This document shows positions 36,188 to 49,707 of a DNA stretch of 64,000 nucleotides, in pieces. This DNA is from Heterostelium multicystogenum (lineage: Eukaryota > Evosea > Eumycetozoa > Acytosteliales > Acytosteliaceae), in contig RCNN01000018.1 in assembly GCA_003667245.1 (NCBI GenBank), forward strand, positions 62,001 to 126,000, given 5' to 3'. The translations under genes and the position numbers were made by a program. Each line of letters opens with the position of its first letter. Position 1 is the first letter of the stretch. Below the pieces are notes generated by a model. The model was not told the origin of the DNA. It made no database searches and saw nothing but the letters and a program-made list of their open reading frames with translations.

Positions 36188-36599
36188 ACACTCTAAAAAA
36201 AGGAAATGATCAAGAGTAAAATTTTATTGTGTGTATTTTTACAAGAAATGTTGGACAAATTAATAAAAAGTGCATATCCGATAGTTTATTGCAATCATCG
36301 GATCAAGTGAAACTCTGAAGAGTAATTCCATTTTTATTTTGAAAAGTCTTTGGAAATAATAATTATATTTCCCTTTAAATAACAATACTTGGATAACTAG
36401 GAGTCTCACAAGATCCATCATTAATTTGAATCCCTGGTAGAAATTTTTTACAAAAAAATTAATTAATAATTATTTTTCTAATAATCTCAAAATATCAAAA
36501 CTATAAATTTAATAACATCATGATGCTCTTATTAAAAGGATAAATTAATAAACAGAACATTGTAGAAATACTAATAATAATAATAATAATAATAATAAT
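36188..36599. other. Divergent promoter region with AAT microsatellite
   Basis: Spacer between the divergent FMO gene (-) and the 610-residue protein (+). A TAA/AAT trinucleotide run at about 36572-36599 directly abuts the ATG at 36600, making a purely AT leader. Confidence 0.5.
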
Positions 36600-38432
36600 A
36601 TGGATAAATCATTATTTAAGAAAATATTTACAAATAAAGTGTTGTATAAGAAGATTTTCGAAGATATCAAAGCTATACATTATGATCTGACATTGGCAAC
36701 CAATCACTTGGTTTATCGTAAGAGTGGATACTATGCTGGTTGGGGCCTTTTTGAACCACCGATTCTTATCAATAAGAGCTACAAGATGCTTGATAGTGCT
36801 GAGTGGTTGCTAACTAATGGATATATCAATGTGATCTTTGACAAACTCCGATTGTTCAGGGAGCGTTACCAAACACAGCACAGGCTGACATGGACAAAGC
36901 CCGCTCTTCATCTTGCTGCAAAGCTGATTAAAGATGATAGCCAACTCGAATATCTAGTAGACTCGCTACACGATCATTTACTCTCACTCATGGAAGCTAG
37001 TGTTGTCGAGGGAAATTTGTTGCTTTTCCAAAAACTACGTTTACCTGCCGCAAAGAAGCTACTAACCCAACCGGATTTGATCCCTGATTTCTTGAAAAAG
37101 GCTGTTGCTAAAGGCAGACATGATATTGTTCGTCTCATTATAGCCCATTACAACCCAAAAGTAAACCCTAAGGAATTGACAGAAATGGCTTTAAGTAGTA
37201 AGTGTGGAGCAACCATCCTTGAGCTAAAACGTCACAATTACATCCAATTCGATAGCATTCCATATCTTCAGATTTTACAAATCAATGATATCGAAACTGT
37301 TAAGCACTTCTTTGATCAAGTTTCATTCAGTTTTATTGCAAAGGAGGTATCTCAATATGAGGCAATTCTTGTCAACATGCATGTGGAAAACTTCACCTGG
37401 AATCACCTTGATATCATAATGTATCTCTATACTAAAAAGTTTGGCAAATCATTCTTCGAGGATGATTCGCTATTCCAGTCAACTTTCTATTACGAACGCC
37501 AAGTGAATCCACATCAATTGTTAGAAAACCAGAATGCATTTTATTTGTTTGTATTGTTGCTCCAAAAAATTAAATCGCCTAATCTACAACATACATTCGA
37601 GAATATTATATCTTTCAAGAATGCCAAGCTAATCGATAGCACGGAATCAATTTTTCCAGATAAGAAACAACTGATAAACTATCTGGTTTCAAGTGGAAAC
37701 ATCGAGCTTCTTCAGAAATATTACCAACTAATTCAGCCCCTGAAGATACCATTTGTCATCAAAGTATCGAATTCCGACACACTTGAGATTCTCAAGTTTA
37801 TTAAAAAGAACTCTCCGAGCACAGACATTGCCCAATCAGTCATGGATGATCAGTGCAATAGAGGAAATGCTGCATGTGTTGAATTCTTGCTTAATAATTA
37901 CCCATTACTACAGTTTACCCTAAGTCATTTCCAAAATGCTATGTTCCGTGGATATATGGACTTAGTATACCTAGATTACTCGGTTCAACACTTTACAGTC
38001 AACACTGATGAAAAAAATATTGCATTACATTTCCTTAAGCTATTTAGTCTTTATGGCAAGGAAAAACTTGTTATTTCCCAGAAGATTATAGAGACAATGG
38101 TAATATTTGGTCTGAAGAAAGAGTTCAATTTGGCGGTAAAACAGTATGGAATCTTGGTGTCTCCAACTATATTCATAGCTAATGGTGATTCAGAATGGAT
38201 GTATGAATCAATACAAAGTAAACTGTGTTTATCAAAGGAAAGTGAAAGTTTTTATATTGGTATACTTCATAATCAAATTGGTATGTCAGGCTCCGTCAAA
38301 CTCTACAAAATGTACGAATCCATAGTAGCAACCAACAATGAACTTTGGAAAAAGACAGTATTAGAAGGAGCAAATAAGTACTCGCACACCAAACTTATAA
38401 AATATATTAAATCCCAAATCGAAGAAGCATAA
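36600..38432 (+). CDS. 610-residue ankyrin-like dictyostelid family protein
   Basis: Single intact exon. It is all-helical, with ankyrin-like spacing but few clean ankyrin signatures: PALHLAAKLIKDDSQLEYL, FLKKAVAKGRHDIVRLIIAH, LLEFLLNNYPLL-type helices and GNIELLQKYYQL recur along its length. The N-terminus (MDKSLFKKIFTNKVLYKKIF, then EDIKAIHYDL) resembles the head of a large paralogous family in dictyostelids. No signal peptide or TM. It stands out as one of the few long frames in the window with no frame break. Likely an interaction scaffold; no specific function can be assigned. Confidence 0.75.
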   Translation: MDKSLFKKIFTNKVLYKKIFEDIKAIHYDLTLATNHLVYRKSGYYAGWGLFEPPILINKSYKMLDSAEWLLTNGYINVIFDKLRLFRERYQTQHRLTWTKPALHLAAKLIKDDSQLEYLVDSLHDHLLSLMEASVVEGNLLLFQKLRLPAAKKLLTQPDLIPDFLKKAVAKGRHDIVRLIIAHYNPKVNPKELTEMALSSKCGATILELKRHNYIQFDSIPYLQILQINDIETVKHFFDQVSFSFIAKEVSQYEAILVNMHVENFTWNHLDIIMYLYTKKFGKSFFEDDSLFQSTFYYERQVNPHQLLENQNAFYLFVLLLQKIKSPNLQHTFENIISFKNAKLIDSTESIFPDKKQLINYLVSSGNIELLQKYYQLIQPLKIPFVIKVSNSDTLEILKFIKKNSPSTDIAQSVMDDQCNRGNAACVEFLLNNYPLLQFTLSHFQNAMFRGYMDLVYLDYSVQHFTVNTDEKNIALHFLKLFSLYGKEKLVISQKIIETMVIFGLKKEFNLAVKQYGILVSPTIFIANGDSEWMYESIQSKLCLSKESESFYIGILHNQIGMSGSVKLYKMYESIVATNNELWKKTVLEGANKYSHTKLIKYIKSQIEEA

Positions 38433-38468
38433 ATTCAATATGAATAAAGATATTTTCATGTTGTATGT

Positions 38469-41400
38469 CTATTTATTTTGATTCTTTTGTGCCACCTTCA
38501 TTTGTTTAGAAAGATCTCTAAAAACAGAATCTCTATCAAAGAAACCAGTGAATGTATAGGTTTTGCCATCTTTCGTGTTGACTTGCATAGCATTAAATAG
38601 TAGCGCAACTTTAGTTTTTTTGATCTCTTCAATGTTGACCAACGGCACTGATAATTTAGTTCCCAATTTAACTCCAATTTCTTTTAACAAATTATGGAAA
38701 CCTAGGTAACGACTACTTAAAATTAGAACTCCAAATTGTCCATTCAGTGAACAATGATATCCTTAAGGAATAATGTTAGTAAATATTTAATATCAAAATA
38801 ACAATTCAGTTGTACATACTTTCAATAATAAACTCAGTTTCTGGTACAACTTTGATTTGCTCAACCTCTGGATCAATAGGTTTCTCGACTACACCATTGA
38901 TTTTGTTGACAAACGTGCGTGCTTCCTTATCAAATTCGACTCTTGTTCCAAGAATTGCGACTATATGCTCTTTGGTGAGTGTATTGAGACTAGTTGTTTT
39001 TGAGGAACCCATGGATTTTCTTTGATTATATAAATCGATGAGTGGAGTTGTTTCCATACCAGTTGCTATCAACATGTGTTTTAATGGATTGGCACGCTCT
39101 TCTAGAGTTGGTGTTGGACATCCTGCACCACCTTTGTGGAATAATACAATCAAATCCTTCAGACAATTGGTAACTATTGAAATTTGTTCGTCTGCCATAA
39201 TTAAATGTTGACAGTGGAATGACATCATTTCTTCACTTGGCCTTGGGATTACAAGATAGATTAAATCCTAAACAATTGAAAATAAAAATTAGTTTCATAC
39301 AATTAATTAATTAAATATATTAACTTACATCAATTACTTCGCTCCAAAGCTTCTTTATAAACTGTTTGAACAATGTTTCTTGCAGCTTACCATAGAGTTC
39401 TTCAATCTTTGGAGAAAGGAAATCTTTGATTACGTTGAGGATTGCTTTTTCATATTTCAAGTTCTCTTTGTTGATACTGGTTTTAATTGATGTTGGGAGG
39501 TTGACTATACTTGAGCCAGCATTATTTAATAGGACAGAAGTATCGTGTACCGGTTCAAATAAAACAGATGCTGCATTGTTATTTTGAGTGGTCACAACTT
39601 CAGCATCTACTTCTTCACCGTGAATGTGGCTATTGATTGATACCAATGGTTCGGAAAACAATACTTCTTGGAAATAATAAAAGACATGCTGCTTCATTCG
39701 ATTGATTACAGACTGTGTACATTTGTTGTAAAACTCTGAAACTATTAATTGAGATTGTTCGAAGCACAGCTTAAAGGAAGAAATAACGCATTGTTTTGAG
39801 TTCTCATCAAGATGAGAAGCCTGACTGCTTCCAAGATGACGATTCAAATCGCGCTCGATCTTCTGACCATAGAGATCTAATCTGGTCTTGGCTGCATCTA
39901 GATTATTGAGCATCACAACTGGCTCAACATTAAGGGTGAACAATGTTGGTTTGCCAGGCTGATCAACTTCGGTGTGTTGTAAGTAATGCTCGAAATCATC
40001 CGCAATGATTTGGCAATAGTTGATAACTTCCGATGTCAAAACCTCAAGGAGCTGAACATAAGAAAAGGAATCTGGAAGCCATGCTAGCGATGAAAAATCC
40101 TTGATGGCTGCGTCACAAGCCTCAAAAAACTGTATATAGCTGGAGGAAACTCCTTGAGTGATGGAAACTGATTTCTTGTCGTCTTTTTGAGCTGAGTCCC
40201 TCAACTTGAAATTCAACTGAGTCTTGATTTCTTTTAGCAGTTTGTAAACGTAAGTGATAAACAACTGTTTGAGCGGCAAAGGCTTGAATCTTTCACCAGT
40301 CAACTTCTTTGTAAAGTTGTAGTAGTCCAGCAACTTTTTGACAAGTGTAAGAATGTTTGGTGAGTATGGTGCCCAATTACAGAAATCTTCTATCACTTTG
40401 ACGATGCAATCTCCCCAAGAATCAATAACATCACATGTTATCTTTACATCGGGTGGGAATGCAGATTCAAAATGTATAGTTTGATCGATCTCCTCAATAA
40501 TGATTGACATAACTTCCACCAACATGTTGGTGATAGTTCCGACTTCTTTCACCTTCTGGTCATATTCCATTGTCATAAATCCCAGTGCAGCAATATTCTC
40601 CTCAAACTTACGCTTTGACTCCTCCTGAATACATAGTGAAATTCTCTGACTGAAATTGGTAACTGGATTCTTTGTAATAATGCCTCTCAATAATAATACA
40701 TTTTCATATACTTTAACTAAACTTCTTAAACAACCTCTTGGCTTATTCTAAAGATAAAAATTAGTACAGTTTACAATATTGATTTCAAAGATAAACCTAC
40801 AGCTGGGAATGATTCATAGTATCTTCCTATATTATATTTAACTTTGGGAATAAGCTTTTCTATAGACTGGCTGAGAATTTGTACTTCATTGACTGTGTAG
40901 ACACCTTCATCCTTTCCACTCAATATATCCAAAAGAGAGGTCGTAACCTCTTCAAGCTCGAAAATATAGCTCTTCTCAATTGAATATTTTTCCGACATTA
41001 TATCAAATTGTCTAATTTTAAAAGTAGATATTAGTATCAAACAGTTCAAGCTAACTTGGAGGAATTGAAACTTACATTATATTAGAAGAAGTTTTACTAA
41101 CACCAAATCGCATACAATATTGGTTAAGAAGTGATCGATAAGGATTGGCTAACCAGTCTGTGTCATCAGCAGCCAACGCTTGATCAACTGGTTCACTCGT
41201 AGGAGTGGAGTTCTCTGTGGATGACTCTTTCATTAAATAGAATCGCTCTCTTTCTTCGATGATAAAGTTGAACAGTATTTTATATAGAGATACATGATCA
41301 ATTGGTATATGTTTCGATAGATCGAAGGTATTTGTAGAGCCACTAACTCCAGTGTTGGAATATTGTTCATTTTCTTCTTGTGATTGATCTACAAATGCAT

Positions 41401-44400
41401 TTGTTTGATGCAAAATACTATTTAGATAGTCATTGAATTCATAATATTGATATTGGTATTCGAGTGAAAGATGTATTCTTCCTCTGGTGGGCAGAGAGAA
41501 CCACATATCCTTTGGTTTTCCTTTGGTATCTTCTAGATCTTTAATATTAATTTCTATCTTGCCAAGTAGAGTATCAGTGGTGGTAGTTGAAGACATGACA
41601 GCAACCTCTATCTTTCCTTTTGGTTTCTTGAGTTTCAACAAAAAGGATTGATTCCATTCAGGATTAGTTGTGTTAAGTTGAGTATTGGATTTCACTCTGT
41701 GGTAGGGTGTTGAGAATATACAATACTGATTGATGGGGCCTGGGGATAGATCTTCCGCCTCGATCAGCTTGGCAAAAACAACCCCATAAAAGCAATCTTC
41801 TTTGAATATTATATTCTTCATGAGATGTACCACATGATTCAACTCTAATCGCTTCCAAGTTTGGTATGACTCTACGCTACCAAATGATTCTACATTGTAA
41901 TAAGGATCAACATCGTATTTTGACATCAACATCTCGCAACGACTCTTGAGCTCAACCAAAAGTCCTTCATCTTTATAGACATTGATTGATAGGACATTTC
42001 CAGTAATCATCTTTGCATCCACATCGTCTAGTTGCAACTTTTGCTGTAATCTGTTGAGGAAGTCCTGTGGTCTATCCATCATTTGCATCTGGGTAGAAGG
42101 AATAGAAAGTGTCATACATGATTGGATCAATTCAAACAACAAGGAACGCTTGCTTCTAGAATTGCTAAACTTGAACTTTTGCGCGAAGCTCTCGAAAGGA
42201 GGATATCGCATAACCTGAATGGTACAATTTGATACGATGTTGTAGTCGGCCAAGGTCATCTCTGAATCCAACACTATTCCTCTCTCACCATTCTTTGGAA
42301 TATATAAATAGTAGTCTGCAACAAATAACTTCTTGCTATAATACTTTGATAGCTCCTTGAAAATATCTAAAATCTTCATATCGACATTCAATATTAACTT
42401 AATAACTTTTGATTTCTAGAAGTATGTGCAGAGTGTTAATATTGGATTGGCCATTTGAATTGTGCTCGGATCTACATACGTCTTCAACAATTTCGAAGCA
42501 AAGATTAACATCTTCAACATATCTTGGCTTCTTCAAAAATACCACATCCTGGTTCTCAAATGAATAGGACGACATCTGCTTGTGTTTGTCAAGGATAATA
42601 AATTTCTTCTCTACCAATGCATTGCCACCAGTCGACTTGGCTCGGTGCAGCAAGGTCACATAGGAAGCAATGTCTTCTTCCAATGGCTGATTTGTCATCA
42701 GCTGGTCAATGGGATGATAAACACCTGAGCCTCGCTTATTCTTCTTATTCTTTTTGAGCTTTGCAATAGCCAAAATATAATTTTGAGCAAACTTTTCATC
42801 ATCTAGATAGGGCAAGCCAATCCCATTAGTAAACATAGTCGTCGCCATATCATCAGTATGATCAAGATACTTACTTGATGATGTCAATTTGGCTTTTAAT
42901 TTATCGAATAGGTCCTGAATAGTATTCTCTTTTGATACATTAATCATGAGATGATTGTTAGTTCCAAATTGTTCAAAGTCCTCGATCTCAATGATGAGCT
43001 TGATTTGATTTTGATTTGCATTGCCATGGAGGTTGCCAGAGCTGGATGACTTTGATTCGGTAATGGGAGTAGGTGTACCATGTTTATTGGGTGACTTTGA
43101 TGAAGAGAGGTTGCCATTGGGCTGCAGCGCATTGGCGGCACCCATCGACTGTGATCGTGGCTTTCTCATGCTGCCACCGCTACTCGAACTACTGCTACTG
43201 CCTGTGGAGTCCGTCAGCTTTGAAAGCGGTGACATCGATCTCACTGTACTAATCAAACCGCCTTTGTGCGATGATGTCATAATCGACGACACCTCCTCGT
43301 CCTCATCTAATTCCGGTGTATTGTCATCGTCCTCATAGTCGTCATCATCTTCATCGATCGTCGAATTACCACTATCTCTCTCACTTCCTCCATGCAAATT
43401 CCATTGATTTATCAACAAACTATATGCTTTACTTCTATGTATAAATGATGCAAATAAATATTTCTAAATGGTATCCAATGGATTGGTAAATTAATATGAA
43501 TTGTAGAAAACTCATGTTGAGCATATAGCAGCAGTAAATACCTTTTTTGGTGGTTCTAACTTCAATAGCATTTGGCAAATAGAATGAACCGATTTTCTTT
43601 TTAATACGTGTAATGTCCCTAAAGTGGATCATTGTCTTTTTGTTCTTTGCAAGATGCGAAGGACTTCTGAAACACAAGTAGTTCTGGGTTATATACATAG
43701 TACCATTGTGTGACATACTAATTGCTTTCTTTGCTTCTTTCGTACAATAGCATTCCGATATCACTGTTTCCGAATGTGGTAAATCTGGGAACCATCTAAA
43801 CAACAATGGAATCGATTTCTATATGCGTAGGATAATGTTTGCTTGTTAGTTGGTCAGTGCTTTCATAATGATTGCTGCTGATTTACCATTGTAGTTGATG
43901 ATTCACTTTCTGGTACTAATTCGAATGATATCGTCAGATCGCTGTTTGTTTCATCACCTTTTTTAGACTTGAGAGATATTCTCTTTTGTATGGAGTTGTT
44001 GCTGACTACACCATTATTGCTGTTTATAGATGTGGAGAGTGTGTTTGATATCGATGATGACGTACTGTCGCTTAGAGCCGACGTCAGCGATGAAGAAAGT
44101 GTGATACTTTTTATTTCTGTAAACTCACTGGATCCAATCGCACGAATCTCTGAGGTGATCGGCGCCAACGGTACGGTTGCACACGCAAAAACCTCACCCT
44201 TTTTGAGCATCTCCCATGTCTTTACCTTAATTTCTAAATCACCTGCCGGATAGACATCTTCATTCACCTCACTAACAACCAATAACGAATATAAAAAGCA
44301 AAGATATTCATATTAGAATATTATATTTCTCAATTGGTTTGATATTAAAGTTATTACTTACAAAATAAAAGTTTCTTTTTGGAATACAATATTCTCACCA

Positions 44401-44671
44401 CCATAAACATATTTGGTCTTATACTTTGCATCATGTAATTTCAACTTCACTAATATTAGAGTTGTTAGAAGAGTGAATTGAATCAATTTAAATTAAATTA
44501 AATTCAGACTTTCATACATACATAATATCCATGTTTTTTTTTTCTTTAAATTCCTTCCACCATTGACTGCGATTGTAATAGATTTGATAAATATTAATTA
44601 ATAATCGAAAGACTTATGCCAAAACTACATCTATGCTTTATCATACCTGAAACTAATAATTTCTCTTTCAT
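38469..44671 (-). CDS. C2-GRAM-C2-MUN-GRAM protein (Munc13-homology family)
   Basis: Large membrane-trafficking-type protein, spliced from about ten exons. A C2 domain starts at the N-terminus (MKEKLLVS|VKLKLHDAKY...KTKYVYGGENIVFQKE...VYPAGDLEIKVKTWEML). A GRAM domain follows (FPDLPHSETVISECYC, MYITQNYLCFRS; 43800-43500). Then come a Ser-rich linker and ubiquitin-like/FERM-like segments (IKLIIEIEDFEQFGTNN, FVADYYLYIPKNGERG). A second C2 lies near 41770-41450 (KLIEAEDLSPGP, NPEWNQSFLLKL). Next is a Munc13-homology (MUN) helical region (41000-38850) and a second GRAM at the C-terminus (VLILSSRYLGFHNLLKEIGV). Exon joins checked: TTT ATT TT|T, AT|A and A|GA. One extra A near 42408 separates two long frames. 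Likely vesicle tethering or priming at PI-rich membranes. Confidence 0.82.
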
Positions 44672-45785
44672 TTCTAAATTATAATAATAATAATTCTATT
44701 TTATTTATATAATACTATAATTACAAATTAGTCTGTTCAATAACAAAGCTAAACTTTAAAGTAATAATTTTGTTAATCAATTAATTAATTAATTGTTTAT
44801 GATGATTGTTTATTATTATAATAACGATTAAAATAAAAGTGTAAACTTACTCTTTCCAAAATATTGATAAAGATTGTCATCAAACAAACAACTATACAAT
44901 GGAGATTGTACTACTATCACTTAATCTATTGTTCGCTCAACAATACTCATAAGCAAACTAGCAAACATAACACTCACTCTTACTACTATTTTTATGTTAA
45001 ACTGTATTTTATTATAAAACACACACTTTGAAGTTTCTTTTAAAAAGATGACAGCTTGAATGATTGGCACAGTAAAACAAATCTTAATTTTGTGTTTTTT
45101 AAGTATGAATAAATTGTTGATAACTCGCTATATATGTTATTTTCTACTTTAAATGCAGAGTGAATGGGCATTGTTTACCTTTAAATGTCGAATAACCAAA
45201 GGGTATTTTCAAATAATTTTTGAAATTTGTTGCTGATGGCGGGACAAAAAATGGTTTAATCTGTTCAAAAAAAAAAAAAAAAAACCAAACCATTTTGCAA
45301 ATGACTAAGATTTAGAGGTACTTATTAGTACGAGTCGCAACCTCAACATCAAAAAATAGTTTCTCTAGAGAACCAATATCATTTAACATATATAGTTACT
45401 TCATCTTTTTACCAACTCAGCTTCATCCATTGTAATAATATGAATAAAACTTTGAATTTAATATTAATTAGACAAGAATGATCATTTATCTTAAATTGAG
45501 TAACCCATGTTAAAATTAATTAATTAATTATTAACCTTTGATTTAATTCCTATCACCTCCATACAACATCCCACAAAACACAAAATGTAATTTTCAGTGA
45601 TTAAAAAAAAATTTGCTAAAGTTATGAGATAATTTTTTTAACCCTATCCCATCAAATAAAAAATAAAATTATTGTTAACCACTTTTTAATTCTTCAATTA
45701 ACAAAGTAGAAATGTGGTTTGTGTCGGTGCCTAAAGAAATCGTCTTACTTTGAATTTCACGAATGAAGATAATATCATGTAATCA
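44672..45785. other. Intergenic region
   Basis: Upstream of the C2/GRAM/MUN gene. AT-rich with poly-A/T runs (for example 45269-45285). No coding or RNA signal recognised. Confidence 0.45.
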
Positions 45786-45962
45786 GAAGCGCCCGCCGTT
45801 AGGCTGAAGTTGACTTAAAGTTGACTTCGAAAAAATCGGTGGATTCAGAGTTACACTTGTAATTCTGATGAAACAAAACAAATTCCTAAGTCTGATCATA
45901 AAGATCGGCTTACCGCCTAACGGACGCTTCGCAATTACCAACAAAACCCTTTTGTCGCGAAG
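45786..45962. other. Structured stem-loop element (candidate ncRNA or foldback element)
   Basis: About 177 bp, clearly richer in G+C than its surroundings. Outer arms 45786-45804 (GAAGCG..CCGTTAGGC) and 45915-45930 (GCCTAACGGACGCTTC) are inverted repeats with small bulges. Inside are a tandem AAGTTGACTT pair (from about 45807) and a 10-bp hairpin 45845-45868 (TCAGAGTTAC, loop ACTT, GTAATTCTGA). Beyond the right arm a second nested hairpin uses CTTCGC/GCGAAG around ACAAAACCCTTTTGT (45927-45962). A 67-codon minus-strand ORF crosses it but shows no known motif. Not a tRNA, snRNA or 5S RNA that I recognise. Confidence 0.5.
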
Positions 45963-46169
45963 TGTAATGAACAAAAAGATCACCATTTAATAAATCATTT
46001 AATAAATGGTAAAGACTTCCAATAACTTTGCAAAAGTACATTAATTTTTTAATTGTATAATTTTTATTAGTTTTGTTTGTTAATATATAAATAAATAAAG
46101 TATAATGGAGAATGATTTGGCTTATTGTATATGTGTGGAATGTTATGGATTAGTAGTGAAGTTTTGTTT

Positions 46170-49100
46170 TTAATATCCACCTCTTGATGCAATTCCTCCT
46201 CTTGGCGCTGCTCCTCCACGAGCTGGCATACCACCTCTTGGTGCTGCTCCTCCTCTTGGCGCGACTCCTCCACGAGCTGGCATACCACCTCTTGGTGGTG
46301 CTCCTCCTGGTTGTGGGAGTCCTCCACGAGTTGATGTGGTAGTAGTTGGGGGTGCTCTTGCGGGTGGTGCATTGTTCTTCATAATTTGTAGGTAGTTTGA
46401 TGGAACCTTACCCTTACGTCCACGGAGCTCAGCATCCCACCAATCTCCGGAAGATTGATCGATAACAGTGAGGATATCACCTTCTTTGAATGAGAGCTCC
46501 ATTCCGGACTCAGCATCAAAGTCATAGAGAGCCTTAGCAGTAGGTTTAGCGGTGGATACACCTGGAGCAACTTTAGCGTTCATTGCTGGTCTGTAGATTG
46601 GAATGGAAACTACTGGTAATGCCTCTGGTGGAGTGATATTTGGAACAGTATCTGCTGGCAAACCATCGTTTGGTGCCAATACTTTGGTTCCTTTGATTGT
46701 GGTTTTCTGGCTTGACACCCTTCTCAAAGGTGATTTGACGCTCTTTACCTTTACCACCTTGCTTTGAAGCTTTGATAGGCAACACCGATGTTATTGTTAT
46801 AGTTAACACGGACGGCCTTGTATGCCTTCATCAGAGTACCAATAAACTCGGTCTTTCTTCTGCACTCGAAACATTTGATCATGGTCTGTCATTGTCTTCA
46901 CGATAACAAAACCATCAGCCCAACGGGATAACTCAACTGATACAATGTTGGTAAGGAGACAACGACGCTTTTGTACATAGATCCAAGGACGCTTCTTACG
47001 GTCCTCTTTATCTTTGTTCTTTTCGATTGCAATAAAAATAGAGTGCAACATCAGTTAGAATTAGAACGCGACGTTGTGAACGTGAACGACGATCGTATTT
47101 GTTAACGGCGTGTGAGAACATCATTTTTTCAGCACCATTCTTTTGAACGACATCCTTCAATGGGAAGTTCTCACGGTAGTTGATATAGTCACCCTGGAAT
47201 GGACGTTCGAGGGAGAGTCTACGACGCTCCTTGTTTGATTTGAGTGAATCATTTGCTGACTTCTGGATGGAGTAGTAGTAGGACATCAAGGTGAAACGCA
47301 AGAAGAATCTCTGAAGCTTATTGGCATAGGTGAAAACCTTTCTCTCACGCAACTCCTCGAGGTTAAAGACTGTCTCTGGCGCACGAATGAAGATCTTTGT
47401 CTTACCCTTTGAAAATTGCTTTGGATCAAGATCCATCGATTTCAAGATGACTTCACAACCAGCCTCGAATCCACCTGTAAAGTTTGGCCAGGTTTCCTTG
47501 CAACAAACACGGTAACGGTAGAAGAACTTGTCATATGTCTGACGATAGGCATAACCAGCACGACGAATACGTACATTTTCAAGTAAACCAAGATACTTGA
47601 CTTGATGCATAACGAGTGAGGTATCAAAATCATTGGCACGCTTGTTTCCGTTTGGCTTGATACAACGAATGTAATGAGGTGTACAAGCAGAGAGAGCGCG
47701 GACGAGTGCTCCAATAGATTCCTTAATTTTGAAACCAGCAGTGGTTGGTTTCTTTTTATCTTTCTCAGCGTTAATCTCTGGGAACAACTGAGGAATAAGC
47801 TTGCTTGAGGTGCATGCGGCCAACTCTACCAAATCGTTGAAGAGCAAGTCCTTGTTTTTGTCAACAAAACCATCTGTGCAGTAATCGACATCACCTGCAT
47901 AATGTTTGATGGTAAAGTTACGGGATGCTTGCTGAGTCGAGAGATAATGGGCATGTCCACCAAATGACTCATTCATACGCTGAAGGAACTTGTCGTCATC
48001 TCCCTTTGGGAAGTTACAAACATCATCCAATACGGTGAGGATACCGGCTGGCTTCTTTGCGTCGATCAAGTCACAGCAAATCTTATTATTGAAGTAATCG
48101 ATTTGCTCCCATTGGATTCCCTCAGCAAAGTACTCTTCTTGCTCTGTCTTGAGAGTGAGCTCAATGAAGATCTGCTGAAGACGCTCATTCACATAGTTGA
48201 TTACCATTTGTTCGAATCCATTCTTCTCAAAGATTTCGAAACCATAGATATCAAGAATACCAATCATGAGCGATGAAGAGTTTTTGCTTGTAACCAAGTG
48301 CAATATTGACACGACCAACAATCCAATCGAACAATCTGCTGTAGAGGGCTTTAGCCAAGGCATCACGAGAGTAGTATGCACCCTCAGAGTTTTGTGGGCA
48401 AGCATAGGTACTGACACGTGCACTTCTACCTTGAGTACCAGTTGAAATTGTACGATAGCACAATGCCTTTTCACATGATGCTACATCTGTTTGCATCAAA
48501 AATGCAAATGTCTCCAATGCTAAATTGATTACAATGTTAATTAAATTCATTTGTTGGTGATAGTCTTGTTGACTGCTTACATTTTCTTGAAGAAGTATCG
48601 ATTTGGGCTTCATCCTTGTTGTTGTTCTTGAATCCAATATTACCAAGATTAAGCACAGCTGCAATGAGACGCCATACTTCTTTTTGATCCTGCTCATTTA
48701 CTCCAATAACCTTCATGGCTTTGAGAACATCTTGAAACTCCTGTGAATCATCTACACCATCAACTGTATAACATCCACTTGAACTCAAGTATTGATATTT
48801 ATCTGGTGATTCCAATCTTAACTCATCTACAAACAAGAGATAATTAATATTTAAATTACAGAGAGTCAAGACAACCTATCTTAACCAATATTGACATACT
48901 CTTTAATTGGGCATTGGCACCAGCTAACAATTGGTAAAAAATATGGAAATTTCTTTCACCTTTAGTTTTGATAAACTACACGAGACTGTAGTTAGTTACG
49001 ACAGATACGCGCATGAAAGAAGAGTAACTGTTAGCTAGTGTAAAATAGTGCCAAAGAATGATACATTACTTTTTCTAATAAATAATTTGTTACTCTTCCA

Positions 49101-49707
49101 CCTTCGGGGTCACCTTTACCGTCGAATTGGACTTCCATATATTTACCAAAACGCGATGAGTTGTTATTACGAAGAGTTTTAGCATTTCCAAATGCTTCTA
49201 GCACTGGATTCGACTCTAGAATTACATCTTTAACTCTAGTTACATCTACACCTTTACCACTGACCGCGGCGATGTATTGCATGATCAGCTTGGCAGCTTC
49301 AGTCTTTACCGGCACCGGACTCACCAGAGATAATGACACACTGGCTTTGTCCCTCTGCATACATACTACGATACATGTCGTCGGCGACAGCATAGACATG
49401 TGGTGCCAACTCATATCTAAACTTACCACGATACTCCAACAGATTTCTCTCAGAGTAGAGATTCTTAATTTGCTTGAATGGATTAACTGAGATCAATACA
49501 TTTCAATATATGTCTATTATAGGTATGTATGCATATGTATTATGGTATTAGTCATTATTCTTAGATTCAATGAATTGATTAAGGTGGATACATACATAGA
49601 TGACATCAGCACTGTAACGCTTCTTTAAGTTATCAAGAATTGAATCATTTGCGATCTTTGACAACATGACCATGTCATCAAACACCATGTTGACTTTTAT
49701 AGGCCAT
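46170..49707 (-). CDS. Long-tailed class I myosin (TH1, SH3, Gly/Pro/Arg tail)
   Basis: Actin-based motor with a membrane-binding tail. It starts [18 protein letters not shown] at 49707; an extra T at 49693-49695 breaks the frame there. Motor: P-loop GESGAGKTEA (49320), [38 protein letters not shown]. The TEDS position, 16 residues before DALAK, is Ser ([13 protein letters not shown]), fitting PAK-type phosphorylation control. The neck is short. A basic TH1 domain ([17 protein letters not shown]...) binds acidic phospholipids. An SH3 domain ([17 protein letters not shown]...GKVPSNYL) is followed by [15 protein letters not shown] repeats. SH3 before the GPR tail is most like Dictyostelium myosin ID; that subtype is tentative. 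Further frame changes near 49315, 48650, 48250, 47040 and 46760. Confidence 0.88.

Noticed and set aside
45783..45986. 67-codon minus-strand ORF as a protein gene
   Set aside because: It lies entirely on the inverted-repeat element, has no recognisable motif and no promoter or splice context; the stem-loops explain the sequence better.
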